This document shows, in pieces, positions 8,051 through 14,878 of a DNA stretch of 19,979 nucleotides (its first letter is position 1; every line of letters begins with the position of its first letter). A program made the position numbers and the translations under genes. Origin of the DNA: an uncultured Clostridia bacterium. Its GTDB lineage: Bacteria; Bacillota; Clostridia; Peptostreptococcales; Anaerovoracaceae. Below the pieces are notes generated by a model. The model did no database searches. It worked only from the letters and a program-made list of their open reading frames with translations, and was not told the origin of the DNA. The stretch is taken from NCBI GenBank assembly GCA_946541285.1, contig CAMNJG010000005.1, positions 1 through 19,979 on the forward strand, written 5' to 3'.

Positions 8051-9076
8051 TTAGTTCAGAATGAAAGTATGGATATCTTTCAGCGTAATCAGGATCATCA
8101 GCGAAAACAGGATCAGGATCCCCGCGTAATGGATCCTGCCTTCCATCTCATCTGTAATCCTGTGTCCGGTGACGGCCCGGATGATGACAAACAACAGGCG
8201 TCCTCCGTCCAGTGCCGGAAACGGCAGAATATTGACCAGACCCAGATTGAGGCTCAGCAGCGCCAGCAGATAAAAGACGTTGAGCGGCCCGGCCTGTGTG
8301 GTTTGATCAACCACGGTCACAATCCCAACCGGTCCCACGACATCCTGCGTCGACCCCTGGCCGATGATCATCTTCCCCAGGATGACCAGCATCTCCTTTT
8401 CCATGGTAAAACAGGAAATCAGCCCCTGCTTCATCCCGGTCAGGAGATTATGATGGGACCGGAACATGACGCCAATGATTTTATTGCCATTGTCATCCGT
8501 CGCGAATGCAATTTCTTTTTTATTAATACTGCCATCCGGTTTTTCAAAGGTCACCATGACAGAATCACCGGCTTCCGCGGCGTCATGTATCGCTTCCCGG
8601 ACATCGTTCCCGTCCGGCGTTGCTTTTCCCTGTACCTCCGTAATCGTGTCTTCAGCCCGCATTCCCGCCAGATATGCCGGGGAATCTTTTTCCACCGATG
8701 ACAGTACCGGCATCGCGGATGTCCCGATATAGGTGATCAGGATCGCGAGGATCACATACGCCAAGATAAAATTCATCAGAGGGCCTGCCACAAGGACAAG
8801 CGCTTTTGCCCACGCCGGCCGGTTATGAAAGGCGTGCTCATCTTCCGATTCCGTATCTTCTCCTTCCAGGGCACAGTAACCACCTACTGGAAACGCCCTG
8901 AGAGAGTAAAGGGTTCCGTTTTTTTCTTTTTTTAAAATAAGGGGGCCCATGCCGATCGCGAATTCGTTGACTTTGACACCAACTGCCCGTGCCGCGAGAA
9001 AATGGCCTCCCTCATGTACTGCGACCATGATTGCGAACATGATAATCGCAACCAGGATTCCCAGCAGTAAATGCAT
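8051..9076 (-). CDS. rseP: site-2 intramembrane zinc metalloprotease (M50 family)
   Basis: 341 residues. The zinc motif HEGGH (21-25) lies in the first membrane segment and the second motif LDGG (D290, in NILPFPALDGGRL) in a C-terminal one. A single PDZ domain lies between (about 120-205, with SVEKDSPAYLAGMRAEDTITEVQG). Hydrophobic segments fall at about 3-22, 92-118, 265-285 and 315-335. The family (RseP/RasP) cuts anti-sigma factors, remnant signal peptides and other single-span proteins within the membrane. Start at 9076 has GGAGG about 8 nt upstream. Position between dxr and ispG is the usual one in Clostridia. Confidence 0.96.
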   Translation of the reverse strand: MHLLLGILVAIIMFAIMVAVHEGGHFLAARAVGVKVNEFAIGMGPLILKKEKNGTLYSLRAFPVGGYCALEGEDTESEDEHAFHNRPAWAKALVLVAGPLMNFILAYVILAILITYIGTSAMPVLSSVEKDSPAYLAGMRAEDTITEVQGKATPDGNDVREAIHDAAEAGDSVMVTFEKPDGSINKKEIAFATDDNGNKIIGVMFRSHHNLLTGMKQGLISCFTMEKEMLVILGKMIIGQGSTQDVVGPVGIVTVVDQTTQAGPLNVFYLLALLSLNLGLVNILPFPALDGGRLLFVIIRAVTGHRITDEMEGRIHYAGILILFSLMILITLKDIHTFILN

Positions 9077-9095
9077 GTATCTTCCTCCGTACTCC

Positions 9096-9178
9096 GGATT
9101 TACGTGTCAGTCGTCCTGTAAGACACTGCGCGCAAATCACCTTTACCGTCTGCGCAGGATATTTTTTCACGTAAATCC
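9096..9178. repeat. nested inverted repeats filling the dxr-rseP gap
   Basis: A perfect 11-bp pair, GGATTTACGTG (9096-9106) and CACGTAAATCC (9168-9178), encloses a second pair CTGCGC (9126-9131) and GCGCAG (9152-9157). It occupies almost the whole 110-nt space between dxr and rseP. The rseP ribosome site lies just outside the outer arm. Function unknown; an mRNA structure affecting rseP expression or transcript processing is the simplest reading. Confidence 0.65.
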
Positions 9179-9186
9179 TGTTTTCG

Positions 9187-10341
9187 TTACCTGTATTCTT
9201 CAATCATTTTTTTCGTCATTTCCCGCGCTTCCGCGTCTGCCTGGAAAATGGACTCCGGATCTTCCGGATCCCTGCTCTTATGCTGTTCCACGATCTTCTG
9301 CAGCAGTTCCTGGATCTCCAGATAACGGATCTTTCCCTGAAGGAAAGCCTCCACCAGGATCTCATCGGCAGCGTTTAAGGCAGTGCAGTATGTACCTCCT
9401 GCTTTCAGCGCGTCATACGCGATTTTCAGGCAGCGGAAGGTATCCGTATCCGGTTGTTCAAAGGTCAGCTTTGCGGTTTTGACAAAATCCAGTGTTTCCG
9501 TCAGCGGGAGCGGAATCCGGTCCGGATAGCCCAGCGCGTAGTTAATCGGCACCCTCATATCCGGAACCCCCAGCTGCGCCATCACCGCCCGGTCTTCGTA
9601 TTCCACCATGGAATGGATGATGCTTTCCGGATGGACCACCACATCGATCCGTTCCGGCTCCATGTCGAACAGCCATCTCGCCTCTGCCACCTCAAACCCC
9701 TTGTTCATCAGGGTCGAGGAATCAATCGTCACCTTGGCGCCCATATCCCAGTTGGGATGCCGCAGGGCCTGGGCGGCAGTCACATTCTGCAGATCTTCCC
9801 GTGAATATCCCCGGAAAGCACCGCCACTCGCCGTCAGGATGATTCTCCTGACCCGTTTTCTTTCAGATCCCTGCAGGCTCTGAAACACCGCGCTGTGCTC
9901 ACTGTCCACCGGCAGAATGTCCACCCCTTTCTCCGCGGCGGTCTTCATAATCAGGTGCCCGCCGGCCACAAGGGTTTCTTTATTGGCCAGGGCAATGGTA
10001 CGTCCCGCGCAGATCGCCCGGTAGGTCGGCATCAGGCCGGCCATGCCAACCACTGCGTTGACAACCATATCCGGCGTCTCATCACCAGCCAGTTCTTCCA
10101 GACCTTCCCGGCCACTGTAAACCCTCAGCTCCGGAAACGCCTGTCTCGTTTTTTCCGCGGCTTCCTCCGAGAGCAGGGATACCGCTTCCGGGTGAAATTC
10201 ACGGATCTGACGGAACAGTATTTCGGTATTACGCGCGCAGGCCAGCGCGTGAATCTGATAGAGCTCCGGGTTTTCACGGACAACGTCCAGTGTCTGTGTA
10301 CCGATCGATCCTGTCGACCCCAGCAGGGTGATCTTTTTCAT
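9187..10341 (-). CDS. dxr: 1-deoxy-D-xylulose 5-phosphate reductoisomerase
   Basis: First committed step of the MEP isoprenoid pathway: NADPH- and metal-dependent conversion of DXP to MEP in the cytosol. 384 residues, normal length. NADPH-binding GSTGSIG (8-14). Metal-binding D146 and E148 in PVDSEHSAVFQ, and E220 in NKGFEVAEARWLF. Catalytic-loop TASGGAFRG with SREDLQNVTAAQALRHPNWDMG, and TIDSSTLMNKG. Start at 10341 has GGAG 9 nt upstream, 19 nt after cdsA. Downstream enzyme IspG and the prenyl-chain enzyme UppS are in the same cluster. Confidence 0.98.
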   Translation of the reverse strand: MKKITLLGSTGSIGTQTLDVVRENPELYQIHALACARNTEILFRQIREFHPEAVSLLSEEAAEKTRQAFPELRVYSGREGLEELAGDETPDMVVNAVVGMAGLMPTYRAICAGRTIALANKETLVAGGHLIMKTAAEKGVDILPVDSEHSAVFQSLQGSERKRVRRIILTASGGAFRGYSREDLQNVTAAQALRHPNWDMGAKVTIDSSTLMNKGFEVAEARWLFDMEPERIDVVVHPESIIHSMVEYEDRAVMAQLGVPDMRVPINYALGYPDRIPLPLTETLDFVKTAKLTFEQPDTDTFRCLKIAYDALKAGGTYCTALNAADEILVEAFLQGKIRYLEIQELLQKIVEQHKSRDPEDPESIFQADAEAREMTKKMIEEYR

Positions 10342-10360
10342 CGTCTCATACTCCTATCCA

Positions 10361-11191
10361 TCAAATGCTCGACGCATGAAATATCACAAGGATATAGAAT
10401 ACCATCGGGGCTGTAAACAGAACACTGTCAAAGCGGTCCATAATGCCGCCGTGTCCCGGAATCAGGTTCCCATAGTCCTTGATTCCCATCTTTCTTTTGA
10501 ATACTGACGCCGTCAGGTCGCCAAACTGCGAAAAAATCCCCGCTGCCAGTCCTGTCATGGCACAGGCCAGAAGCTTGCCATCATTCATAAACAGGGCGCC
10601 GAACAGCGTACAGAGGATCACACTGGCCAGTGTTCCGCACAGAGAGCCTTCAATCGTTTTTTTCGGGCTGATCGTGGGACAGAGCTTATGCTTTCCCAGA
10701 AAATATCCGCCGAAATACGCGAAAATATCTGTGCCAAAAGCGGAGAGCAGAATCATCCATACCGGACTTGCCCCCAGCAGTTCCGTGAAAAGATCGTCTG
10801 CCAGGACCGCGTGATACGCGAAAAAAGCGATATAGACAATGCCCGTGACGGTCGCCATACCATCCGCCGGCGAACGCTTTTCGAGCTGGAAAAGATACAG
10901 CATCGACGCCAGGACCGACAGGAACAGCCACATAAAATACAGATACATGGTGAGTCGTTCCGGGAACAGCTGTAACGACGACACGGCGATATTGAGAGCA
11001 TAAAGCACGATTACCGAACCAACCGCGACCGGAAAAGAAGGATAAATGCCGATATGACGGAATCCCCTGAAAAACTCGTACATTCCCATGATGGTAATCG
11101 CGAAAACCGCCGCTTTGATAAACGGGCCTCCCAAGACCACCAGCAAAAGAAACGGAGCGATGATACATCCTGAGATAATCCTGGTTCTCAT
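10361..11191 (-). CDS. cdsA: phosphatidate cytidylyltransferase (CDP-diglyceride synthase)
   Basis: Membrane enzyme making CDP-diacylglycerol from CTP and phosphatidate, the branch point of phospholipid synthesis. 276 residues and about eight hydrophobic segments. The CdsA signature SVFKRKMGIKD plus PGHGGIMDRFD lies at 229-255. The start chosen is ATG at 11191, which overlaps the uppS stop by 4 nt (ATGA) and has GGAGGG 10 nt upstream. The frame is open further upstream (to 11245), but that would lie within uppS. The uppS-cdsA-dxr order is the conserved one. Confidence 0.97.
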   Translation of the reverse strand: MRTRIISGCIIAPFLLLVVLGGPFIKAAVFAITIMGMYEFFRGFRHIGIYPSFPVAVGSVIVLYALNIAVSSLQLFPERLTMYLYFMWLFLSVLASMLYLFQLEKRSPADGMATVTGIVYIAFFAYHAVLADDLFTELLGASPVWMILLSAFGTDIFAYFGGYFLGKHKLCPTISPKKTIEGSLCGTLASVILCTLFGALFMNDGKLLACAMTGLAAGIFSQFGDLTASVFKRKMGIKDYGNLIPGHGGIMDRFDSVLFTAPMVFYILVIFHASSI

Positions 11192-11937
11192 TTGTGATCG
11201 AGCCCTCCAAACCGCCGGTGTCTGCCGTTGAATTCGGCGATGCACTTCATCAGTTCCTCTCTGCCGAAGTCAGGCCACAGGACATCCGTGTAAACGAACT
11301 CGCTGTAGGCGGACTGCCACAGAAGATAATTGCTGATTCTTTTCTCACCTCCGGTCCGGATGATCATATCCGGATCCGGCATCTCCGCTGTATACAGGCA
11401 GGAGGAAATCAGCTCTTCCGTAATATCCTCCGCTGTCAGAGAATCTCCCTCATCCTGGCAGCGCCGGACGATCTGCTTCACTGCCCGGGTGATTTCGCCT
11501 CTGCTTCCATAGTTCAGGCAGATGTTAAAGACCATCCCGGTATTGTCTCCGGTTTCCTCAACAATATAGCGGCAGCTTCTGACTGCCGGTTCCGGCAGTT
11601 TTTCATACTCTCCAAGGATCTGTACCCGGATGTTTTCTTTTTTCAGTTTCCTGGTATATTGCCTTACATACAGACTGATCATCTGAAACAGCCCCGTGAC
11701 TTCTTCTTCAGGCCTCTTCCAGTTCTCTGTCGAAAAAGCGTATACGGTCAGGTATTTCACGCCTTCTTCCGCACAGGCCTGCACCGTCTTTTCCAGTGCT
11801 TTTACGCCGGCATGATGTCCTGTCAGACGGGGATTCCCCTGCTTCGCGGCCCATCTGCCGTTGCCATCCATAATAATCGCGATATGCGCGGGGATCTTCA
11901 GGTCATGCTTCTCATTGTATTCTTCCACTGATGGCAT
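11188..11937 (-). CDS. uppS: undecaprenyl (di)phosphate synthase, cis-prenyltransferase
   Basis: Cytosolic enzyme that extends farnesyl diphosphate with isopentenyl units to the C55 carrier lipid used for peptidoglycan and wall polymers. 249 residues. Diagnostic motifs: HIAIIMDGNGRWA with catalytic D24, FSTENWKRP, and C-terminal RISNYLLWQSAYSEF and WPDF. The start at 11937 has AGGAG 10 nt upstream and lies 29 nt after the PASTA gene. The carrier made here is needed by the lipid II-using RodA/FtsW and PBP pair encoded at 14879-18462. Confidence 0.97.
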   Translation of the reverse strand: MPSVEEYNEKHDLKIPAHIAIIMDGNGRWAAKQGNPRLTGHHAGVKALEKTVQACAEEGVKYLTVYAFSTENWKRPEEEVTGLFQMISLYVRQYTRKLKKENIRVQILGEYEKLPEPAVRSCRYIVEETGDNTGMVFNICLNYGSRGEITRAVKQIVRRCQDEGDSLTAEDITEELISSCLYTAEMPDPDMIIRTGGEKRISNYLLWQSAYSEFVYTDVLWPDFGREELMKCIAEFNGRHRRFGGLDHK

Positions 11938-11966
11938 TTGCTCATATCTCCTAAATATTTACAAAA

Positions 11967-12161
11967 TTATATATCACAAACGAGGAGGATCTCGGTGTCC
12001 CCTTCCGGGGACTGCCGAATGACCCTTGTGTCCGTTGATTCCGGTTTCCTGCGTCCCGGAGGCGGGGCTGTCCTGACCACCCGCCAGGAAATGCCTTCTT
12101 TTCTCAGGACTTCCTCTGCTGTCTGCAATGGCAGGCCCAGCACGTCAGGGATCCTGCCCAC
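11967..12161 (-). CDS. free-standing single PASTA-domain small protein
   Basis: 64 residues from GTG at 12161, with an ideal GGAGG 6 nt upstream and only 1 nt after the frr stop, so it is translated with frr. The sequence follows the PASTA pattern almost end to end: IPDVLGLPLQTAEEVLRKEGI, a variable middle rich in Pro/Arg, then VIRQSPEGDTEILLVCDI. PASTA domains normally occur as extracellular repeats of PrkC/Stk1-type Ser/Thr kinases and of class-B PBPs, where they bind muropeptides or mediate contacts. Here there is no signal peptide or membrane segment, so it should be cytosolic unless exported by another route. Function not known; a link to envelope synthesis is inferred from its neighbours (uppS, cdsA). 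The one cysteine (CDI at the end) is near the C-terminus. Confidence 0.82.
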   Translation of the reverse strand: MGRIPDVLGLPLQTAEEVLRKEGISWRVVRTAPPPGRRKPESTDTRVIRQSPEGDTEILLVCDI

Positions 12162-12162
12162 G

Positions 12163-12717
12163 TTATACCTCCATGATATCCTTATCTTTTTTCGCGATCA
12201 TTTCATCAATCTTTTTGGTATGCTGATCGGTTTCCTTCTGGATATCGTCCAGTGCCTTTTTCAGGTCGTCCTCTGTAATCTCGCCGTTTTTCTCCAGCTT
12301 TTTCATTGCTTCGTTCGTTTCTCTCCTGAGGTTCCTGACAGCCACTTTCGCGTCTTCACCCATTTTCTTTGTCGTTTTGGTGAGTTCTTTTCTTCTTTCT
12401 TCTGTCAGCTGAGGAACGATCAGACGGATATTTTTCCCGTCCGTTGACGGATTGAGCCCCAGGTTCGCCTCCTGGATCGCTTTTTCGATACCGCTCATAC
12501 TGCTCGGATCAAACGGCGCGATCAGAATGGTTCTCGGATCCGGTACAGAGATATTGGCGATATTCCTGAGCGGAGTCGGTGAGCCGTAGTAGTCCACATT
12601 TACACGGTCGAGAATCGCGGCGTTGGCGCGCCCCGCGCGGACCGTGTTGAGATCTTCTTTCAGGATGGAAATCGTCTTACCCATTCTGTCGCTAAATTTT
12701 TTCATTAATTCATCCAT
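12163..12717 (-). CDS. frr: ribosome recycling factor
   Basis: Releases ribosomes from mRNA after termination, together with EF-G. 184 residues, the standard length, from ATG at 12717 with GGAGG 8 nt upstream. Characteristic segments: LNTVRAGRANAAILDRVNVDYYGSPTPL, SVPDPRTILIAPFD, GLNPSTDGKNIRLIVPQLTEERRKEL, and the long C-terminal helix with EDAKVAVRNLRRETN. The frame is open to 12819, but the extra 34 residues resemble nothing in the family. It follows pyrH as in most bacteria, though with a longer gap of 201 nt. Confidence 0.98.
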   Translation of the reverse strand: MDELMKKFSDRMGKTISILKEDLNTVRAGRANAAILDRVNVDYYGSPTPLRNIANISVPDPRTILIAPFDPSSMSGIEKAIQEANLGLNPSTDGKNIRLIVPQLTEERRKELTKTTKKMGEDAKVAVRNLRRETNEAMKKLEKNGEITEDDLKKALDDIQKETDQHTKKIDEMIAKKDKDIMEV

Positions 12718-12918
12718 TGTTCTTACCTCCCTGTTCCCGGTACTGACCCTGCTCTGAAAACAGCCGGGCCGGCACCTCTTGAAAGAATATATATTCACAG
12801 CTATAAAAGCATCGTTCACGCACCTGAAAATCTGTCGCCGCGAAACCGCGCGAAAATAAACCGCACGTCATCATTCAGCGACCAGCCAGTCTGGCACCGA
12901 CGCAGGGAAAGCCGTTCC
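12718..12918 (-). other. 201-nt gap between pyrH and frr
   Basis: No gene seen. It contains a perfect 12-nt palindrome GAATATATATTC (12785-12796) and a GC-rich segment with CGCG repeats near 12835-12852. TATATT inside the palindrome could be a -10 element of an internal frr promoter, but no matching -35 hexamer is found at 16-18 nt. Confidence 0.4.
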
Positions 12919-13623
12919 TTACGAAATGAAGGTTCCGATCGGTTCTCCGCAGACTGCTTTGATCATATTGTCCGGATCAGCGATTCCGAAAACATGAATT
13001 TTGATGCCGTTGTCCCTGCAAATCGAGGCCGCAGTCGAATCCATGACCTTCAGGTTCTTTTCAAGAACCTCCTGATGCGTCAGCCGCTCATATTTCTTCG
13101 CGTCCGGATTCTCTTCCGGATCGCTGTCATACACCGCGTCCACTTTCTTGGCCAGCAGGATGATATCCGCTTCAATTTCGGCCGCTCTCAAAGCTGCCGT
13201 CGTGTCCGTTGAAAAGAACGGATTCCCGGTACCCGCGCCGAAAATCACAACAATATTTTTATTCAGCTGATTAATCGCCCTGCGGCGGATATACGGTTCG
13301 GCGACTTCTTTCATTTCGATGGCCGTCTGGACTCTGGTCGGCATGCCGATCGCTTCAAAGGCATCCTGCAGCGCCAGGGAATTAATCACTGTCGCCAGCA
13401 TCCCCATATAATCTGCCGTGGCTCTGTCCATGCTCTTGCTTGTCCGGCCGCGCCAGAAATTTCCACCGCCTACCACGACTCCGATCTGGACACCCTGATC
13501 ATGGATTTTCTTGACATCAGCGGCAATTGACTCAATTGTGTCCTCATCCAGTCCGGTTTTCTTCGGCCCGGCAAGTGCCTCTCCACTGATTTTCAGTACT
13601 ACACGTTTATATTTCGGTTCCAT
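12919..13623 (-). CDS. pyrH: UMP kinase (uridylate kinase)
   Basis: Phosphorylates UMP to UDP with ATP; hexameric amino-acid-kinase-family enzyme in pyrimidine nucleotide synthesis, also feeding UDP-sugar precursors of the wall. 234 residues from ATG at 13623. Motifs: RVVLKISGEALAG, VGGGNFWRGR, ADYMGMLATVINSLALQD, GTGNPFFSTDTTAALRA and AKKVDAVYDSDP. An in-frame ATG at 13644 would add seven residues; 13623 gives the usual N-terminus and has GGGG 7-8 nt upstream. First gene of the long minus-strand cluster. rpsB and tsf, often just upstream, are not adjacent here. Confidence 0.97.
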   Translation of the reverse strand: MEPKYKRVVLKISGEALAGPKKTGLDEDTIESIAADVKKIHDQGVQIGVVVGGGNFWRGRTSKSMDRATADYMGMLATVINSLALQDAFEAIGMPTRVQTAIEMKEVAEPYIRRRAINQLNKNIVVIFGAGTGNPFFSTDTTAALRAAEIEADIILLAKKVDAVYDSDPEENPDAKKYERLTHQEVLEKNLKVMDSTAASICRDNGIKIHVFGIADPDNMIKAVCGEPIGTFIS

Positions 13624-13708
13624 CTTACATCCCCGACTTTCCATTCACTTCCATGCAACAATAACGATTCACAGGCACACGATCTGTCTGTTCATGTGCT
13701 CGTGTTTA

Positions 13709-13717
13709 ATTATATCA
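13709..13717 (-). promoter_or_regulatory. extended -10 promoter of the pyrH-polC cluster
   Basis: TGATATAAT on the minus strand, an extended -10 with a perfect TATAAT (13709-13714), about 85 nt upstream of the pyrH start. At 17 nt spacing the -35 is only TGTGAA, a poor match, which fits an extended -10 promoter. Confidence 0.6.
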
Positions 13718-13972
13718 TGATTTGCAGTCCCTTCACACCGGTAAATCTTACTCTGTTATAATTCAACTGCCCTCCAGTTATCATCTGGCGGCCGGCCGGT
13801 TCGACTCCCGGAAAAACACTGCATCCAGCAGGACTGTTCTGTTTCTTCAGGTTATGATTCAGTTATCAGCCGCTCCAAATTCGGAAAAAGGATCTGTTTT
13901 TATAATTATGTCAGGTGTGGAGCTGAATCAAAACACAACTGGCACTCTATCATTCTTTACAAATCATATGAG
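13718..13972. other. intergenic region between divergent pyrH and XRE promoters
   Basis: About 255 nt. An 84-codon plus-strand frame (13722-13976) has no recognisable protein and no ribosome site, and I do not call it. The stretch at 13791-13840 is a diverged copy of part of the repeat at 14541-14588 (see separate entry). Nothing else is recognised. Confidence 0.4.
13791..13840 (+). repeat. diverged partial copy of the 14.5-kb repeat element
   Basis: AAAAACACTGCATC (13812-13825) matches AAAAACGCTGCATC (14560-14573) in 13 of 14 positions. In both copies GACTGTT follows at the same distance of 20 nt and a CCGGCC-containing run precedes. This suggests an old member of the same repeat family on the other side of the XRE gene. 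Confidence 0.45.
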
Positions 13973-14002
13973 TTAACATAACAACTGCTGTTATTATATA
14001 TT
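13973..14002 (+). promoter_or_regulatory. promoter of the XRE regulator with operator-like palindrome
   Basis: TTAACA (13973-13978), an 18-nt spacer and TATATT (13997-14002). The spacer holds an inverted repeat ATAACA-ACTGC-TGTTAT (13978-13994), well placed for a repressor to block RNA polymerase. Self-repression by the XRE protein encoded next is the simplest inference. Confidence 0.5.
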
Positions 14003-14037
14003 TTCTTCTTTTACTGATAACATAATGAAGGAAGCTT

Positions 14038-14106
14038 ATGAATAGATTTGGAATCAGACTACAGGATGATAGATATGTTAGATGTATTAAAACGATTACG
14101 ATCTGA
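14038..14106 (+). CDS. possible 22-residue upstream peptide overlapping the XRE start
   Basis: ATG at 14038 has GGA 6-7 nt upstream (AAGGAAGCTT) and runs 22 codons to TGA at 14104-14106, in a different frame from the XRE gene whose start (14075) lies inside it. Its ribosome site is at least as good as that of the regulator, so it may modulate or couple translation. It could equally be chance; no similarity is recognised. Confidence 0.25.
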   Translation: MNRFGIRLQDDRYVRCIKTITI

Positions 14107-14416
14107 AAAGAAAATCACACAGGAACAACTGGGCAAAGCTATAGGAGTCTCGCAACAGGCTGTCAATTCCTATGAAAACACCGAAACTCAGCCTGATTTT
14201 AATACTCTTGTAAAAATTGCCGACTATTTTAATGTCACTGTCGATTATCTGCTGGGACACGAAAGTCACAATGAGCTGCCAGCGGAAATCAGAAAATATT
14301 CTTTCGGTCAGGAGGAAATCGAGCTGATCTCTGAATATCTGGGCCTTTCTTTCAACCAGAAGAAATGCATCAATCCCATGGTGGAAGCGCTGAGAAAGCC
14401 GGAAGACTACAAATAG
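14075..14416 (+). CDS. XRE-family (Cro/CI-type) transcriptional regulator
   Basis: 113 residues from ATG at 14075, with AGGA 8 nt upstream. Residues about 4-62 form a classic HTH_3 domain: LKRLRSEKKITQEQLGKAIGVSQQAVNSYE, then PDFNTLVKIADYFNVTVDYLLG. The remaining 50 residues (EEIELISEYLGLSFNQ and on) are a short, mostly helical tail of unknown role, probably for dimerisation. ATG at 14066 and TTG at 14048 are possible alternative starts without a good ribosome site. The gene is AT-richer than its neighbours and sits alone in a repeat-bearing gap between two core loci, which suggests acquisition by transfer. Targets other than its own promoter are not visible. Confidence 0.88.
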   Translation: MLDVLKRLRSEKKITQEQLGKAIGVSQQAVNSYENTETQPDFNTLVKIADYFNVTVDYLLGHESHNELPAEIRKYSFGQEEIELISEYLGLSFNQKKCINPMVEALRKPEDYK

Positions 14417-14448
14417 CCAGAAGATAAGTAAAAATAACAGCAGCCTTT

Positions 14449-14530
14449 CTGTGATACAGTTATAAGCAGTGTTTTTTCATATGATTCTGGCCGATAGTTC
14501 TGGCCAACCACGGAATTGTAACGAATCCGC
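14449..14530 (+). repeat. 82-bp direct repeat, copy A
   Basis: Begins CTGTGATACAG and runs through ATAAGCAG, CATATGATTCTGGCC and AACCACGGAATTGTAA. Copy B lies 189 nt downstream, and about 73 of the first 80 positions agree. Each copy contains TTCTGGCC twice. Most differences are T-to-C or G-to-A changes. Confidence 0.85.
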
Positions 14531-14583
14531 TACTGTTCACCGACCGGCCAGTTTCCCTCAAAAACGCTGCATCAGGTAAGACT

Positions 14584-14638
14584 GTTTTGGGGACCCTTTT
14601 TAAAACGCTGTACGTTTTGAAAAGGCTGTCCCCAAAAC
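14584..14638. repeat. very long hairpin between the direct repeats
   Basis: GTTTTGGGGAC (14584-14594) pairs perfectly with GTCCCCAAAAC (14628-14638). Continuing inward, CCTTTTTAAAACG (14595-14607) pairs with CGTTTTGAAAAGG (14613-14625) except for one wobble, around the loop CTGTA. A further outer pair AAAACGCTGC (14561-14570) and GCAGCGTTTT (14655-14664) extends the symmetry into copy B. No T run follows, so this is a palindromic repeat rather than a plain terminator. Confidence 0.8.
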
Positions 14639-14719
14639 TGTGATACTGCCATAAGCAGCGTTTTCTCATATGATTCTGGCCAATAGTTCTGGCCAACCAC
14701 GGAATTGTAATGAATCCCG
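14638..14719 (+). repeat. 82-bp direct repeat, copy B
   Basis: Second copy of the unit at 14449-14530, about 91 percent identical. Its left end is shared with the right arm of the long hairpin. It stops about 30 nt before the -35 of the RodA/FtsW promoter. Confidence 0.85.
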
Positions 14720-14750
14720 GGATGTCTGCACATGTTCTTGATATATACCT

Positions 14751-14779
14751 TTCATATTCTGACCTTTTTATGTTAAAAT
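14751..14779 (+). promoter_or_regulatory. promoter of the RodA/FtsW-PBP operon
   Basis: TTCATA (14751-14756), a 17-nt spacer, TAAAAT (14774-14779). Transcription would start near 14786, giving a leader of about 93 nt. Confidence 0.5.
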
Positions 14780-14787
14780 GATGCTTG

Positions 14788-14806
14788 GTTCAGATCATCT
14801 CTGAAC
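14788..14806 (+). promoter_or_regulatory. palindrome at the start of the RodA/FtsW leader
   Basis: Perfect 7-bp inverted repeat GTTCAGA-TCATC-TCTGAAC, starting about 2 nt after the predicted transcription start. It could be a repressor operator or a 5'-end hairpin protecting the mRNA. Confidence 0.45.
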
Positions 14807-14878
14807 AGATCGGACAATTTCTATGCGTATGAACAGTCCGGGATCTCACCGGTTCCGCTGTTTACAGGGATATATATT

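Noticed and set aside
10686..11210. 174-codon alternative minus-strand frame within cdsA
   Set aside because: Overlaps cdsA out of frame; the CdsA signature and membrane segments are in the other frame.
13796..13812. GGTTCGACTCCCG resembling a tRNA T-arm
   Set aside because: The flanking 5-nt arms pair at only three positions and no D-arm, anticodon arm or acceptor stem can be found nearby.
13722..13976. 84-codon plus-strand frame in the pyrH-XRE gap
   Set aside because: No ribosome site, unlike any known protein, and it runs through the diverged repeat.
14460..14696. 78-codon minus-strand frame with repeated ARTIGQNHM ends
   Set aside because: The peptide repeat is just the translation of the 82-bp DNA repeats, and the middle crosses the long hairpin. 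No ribosome site.
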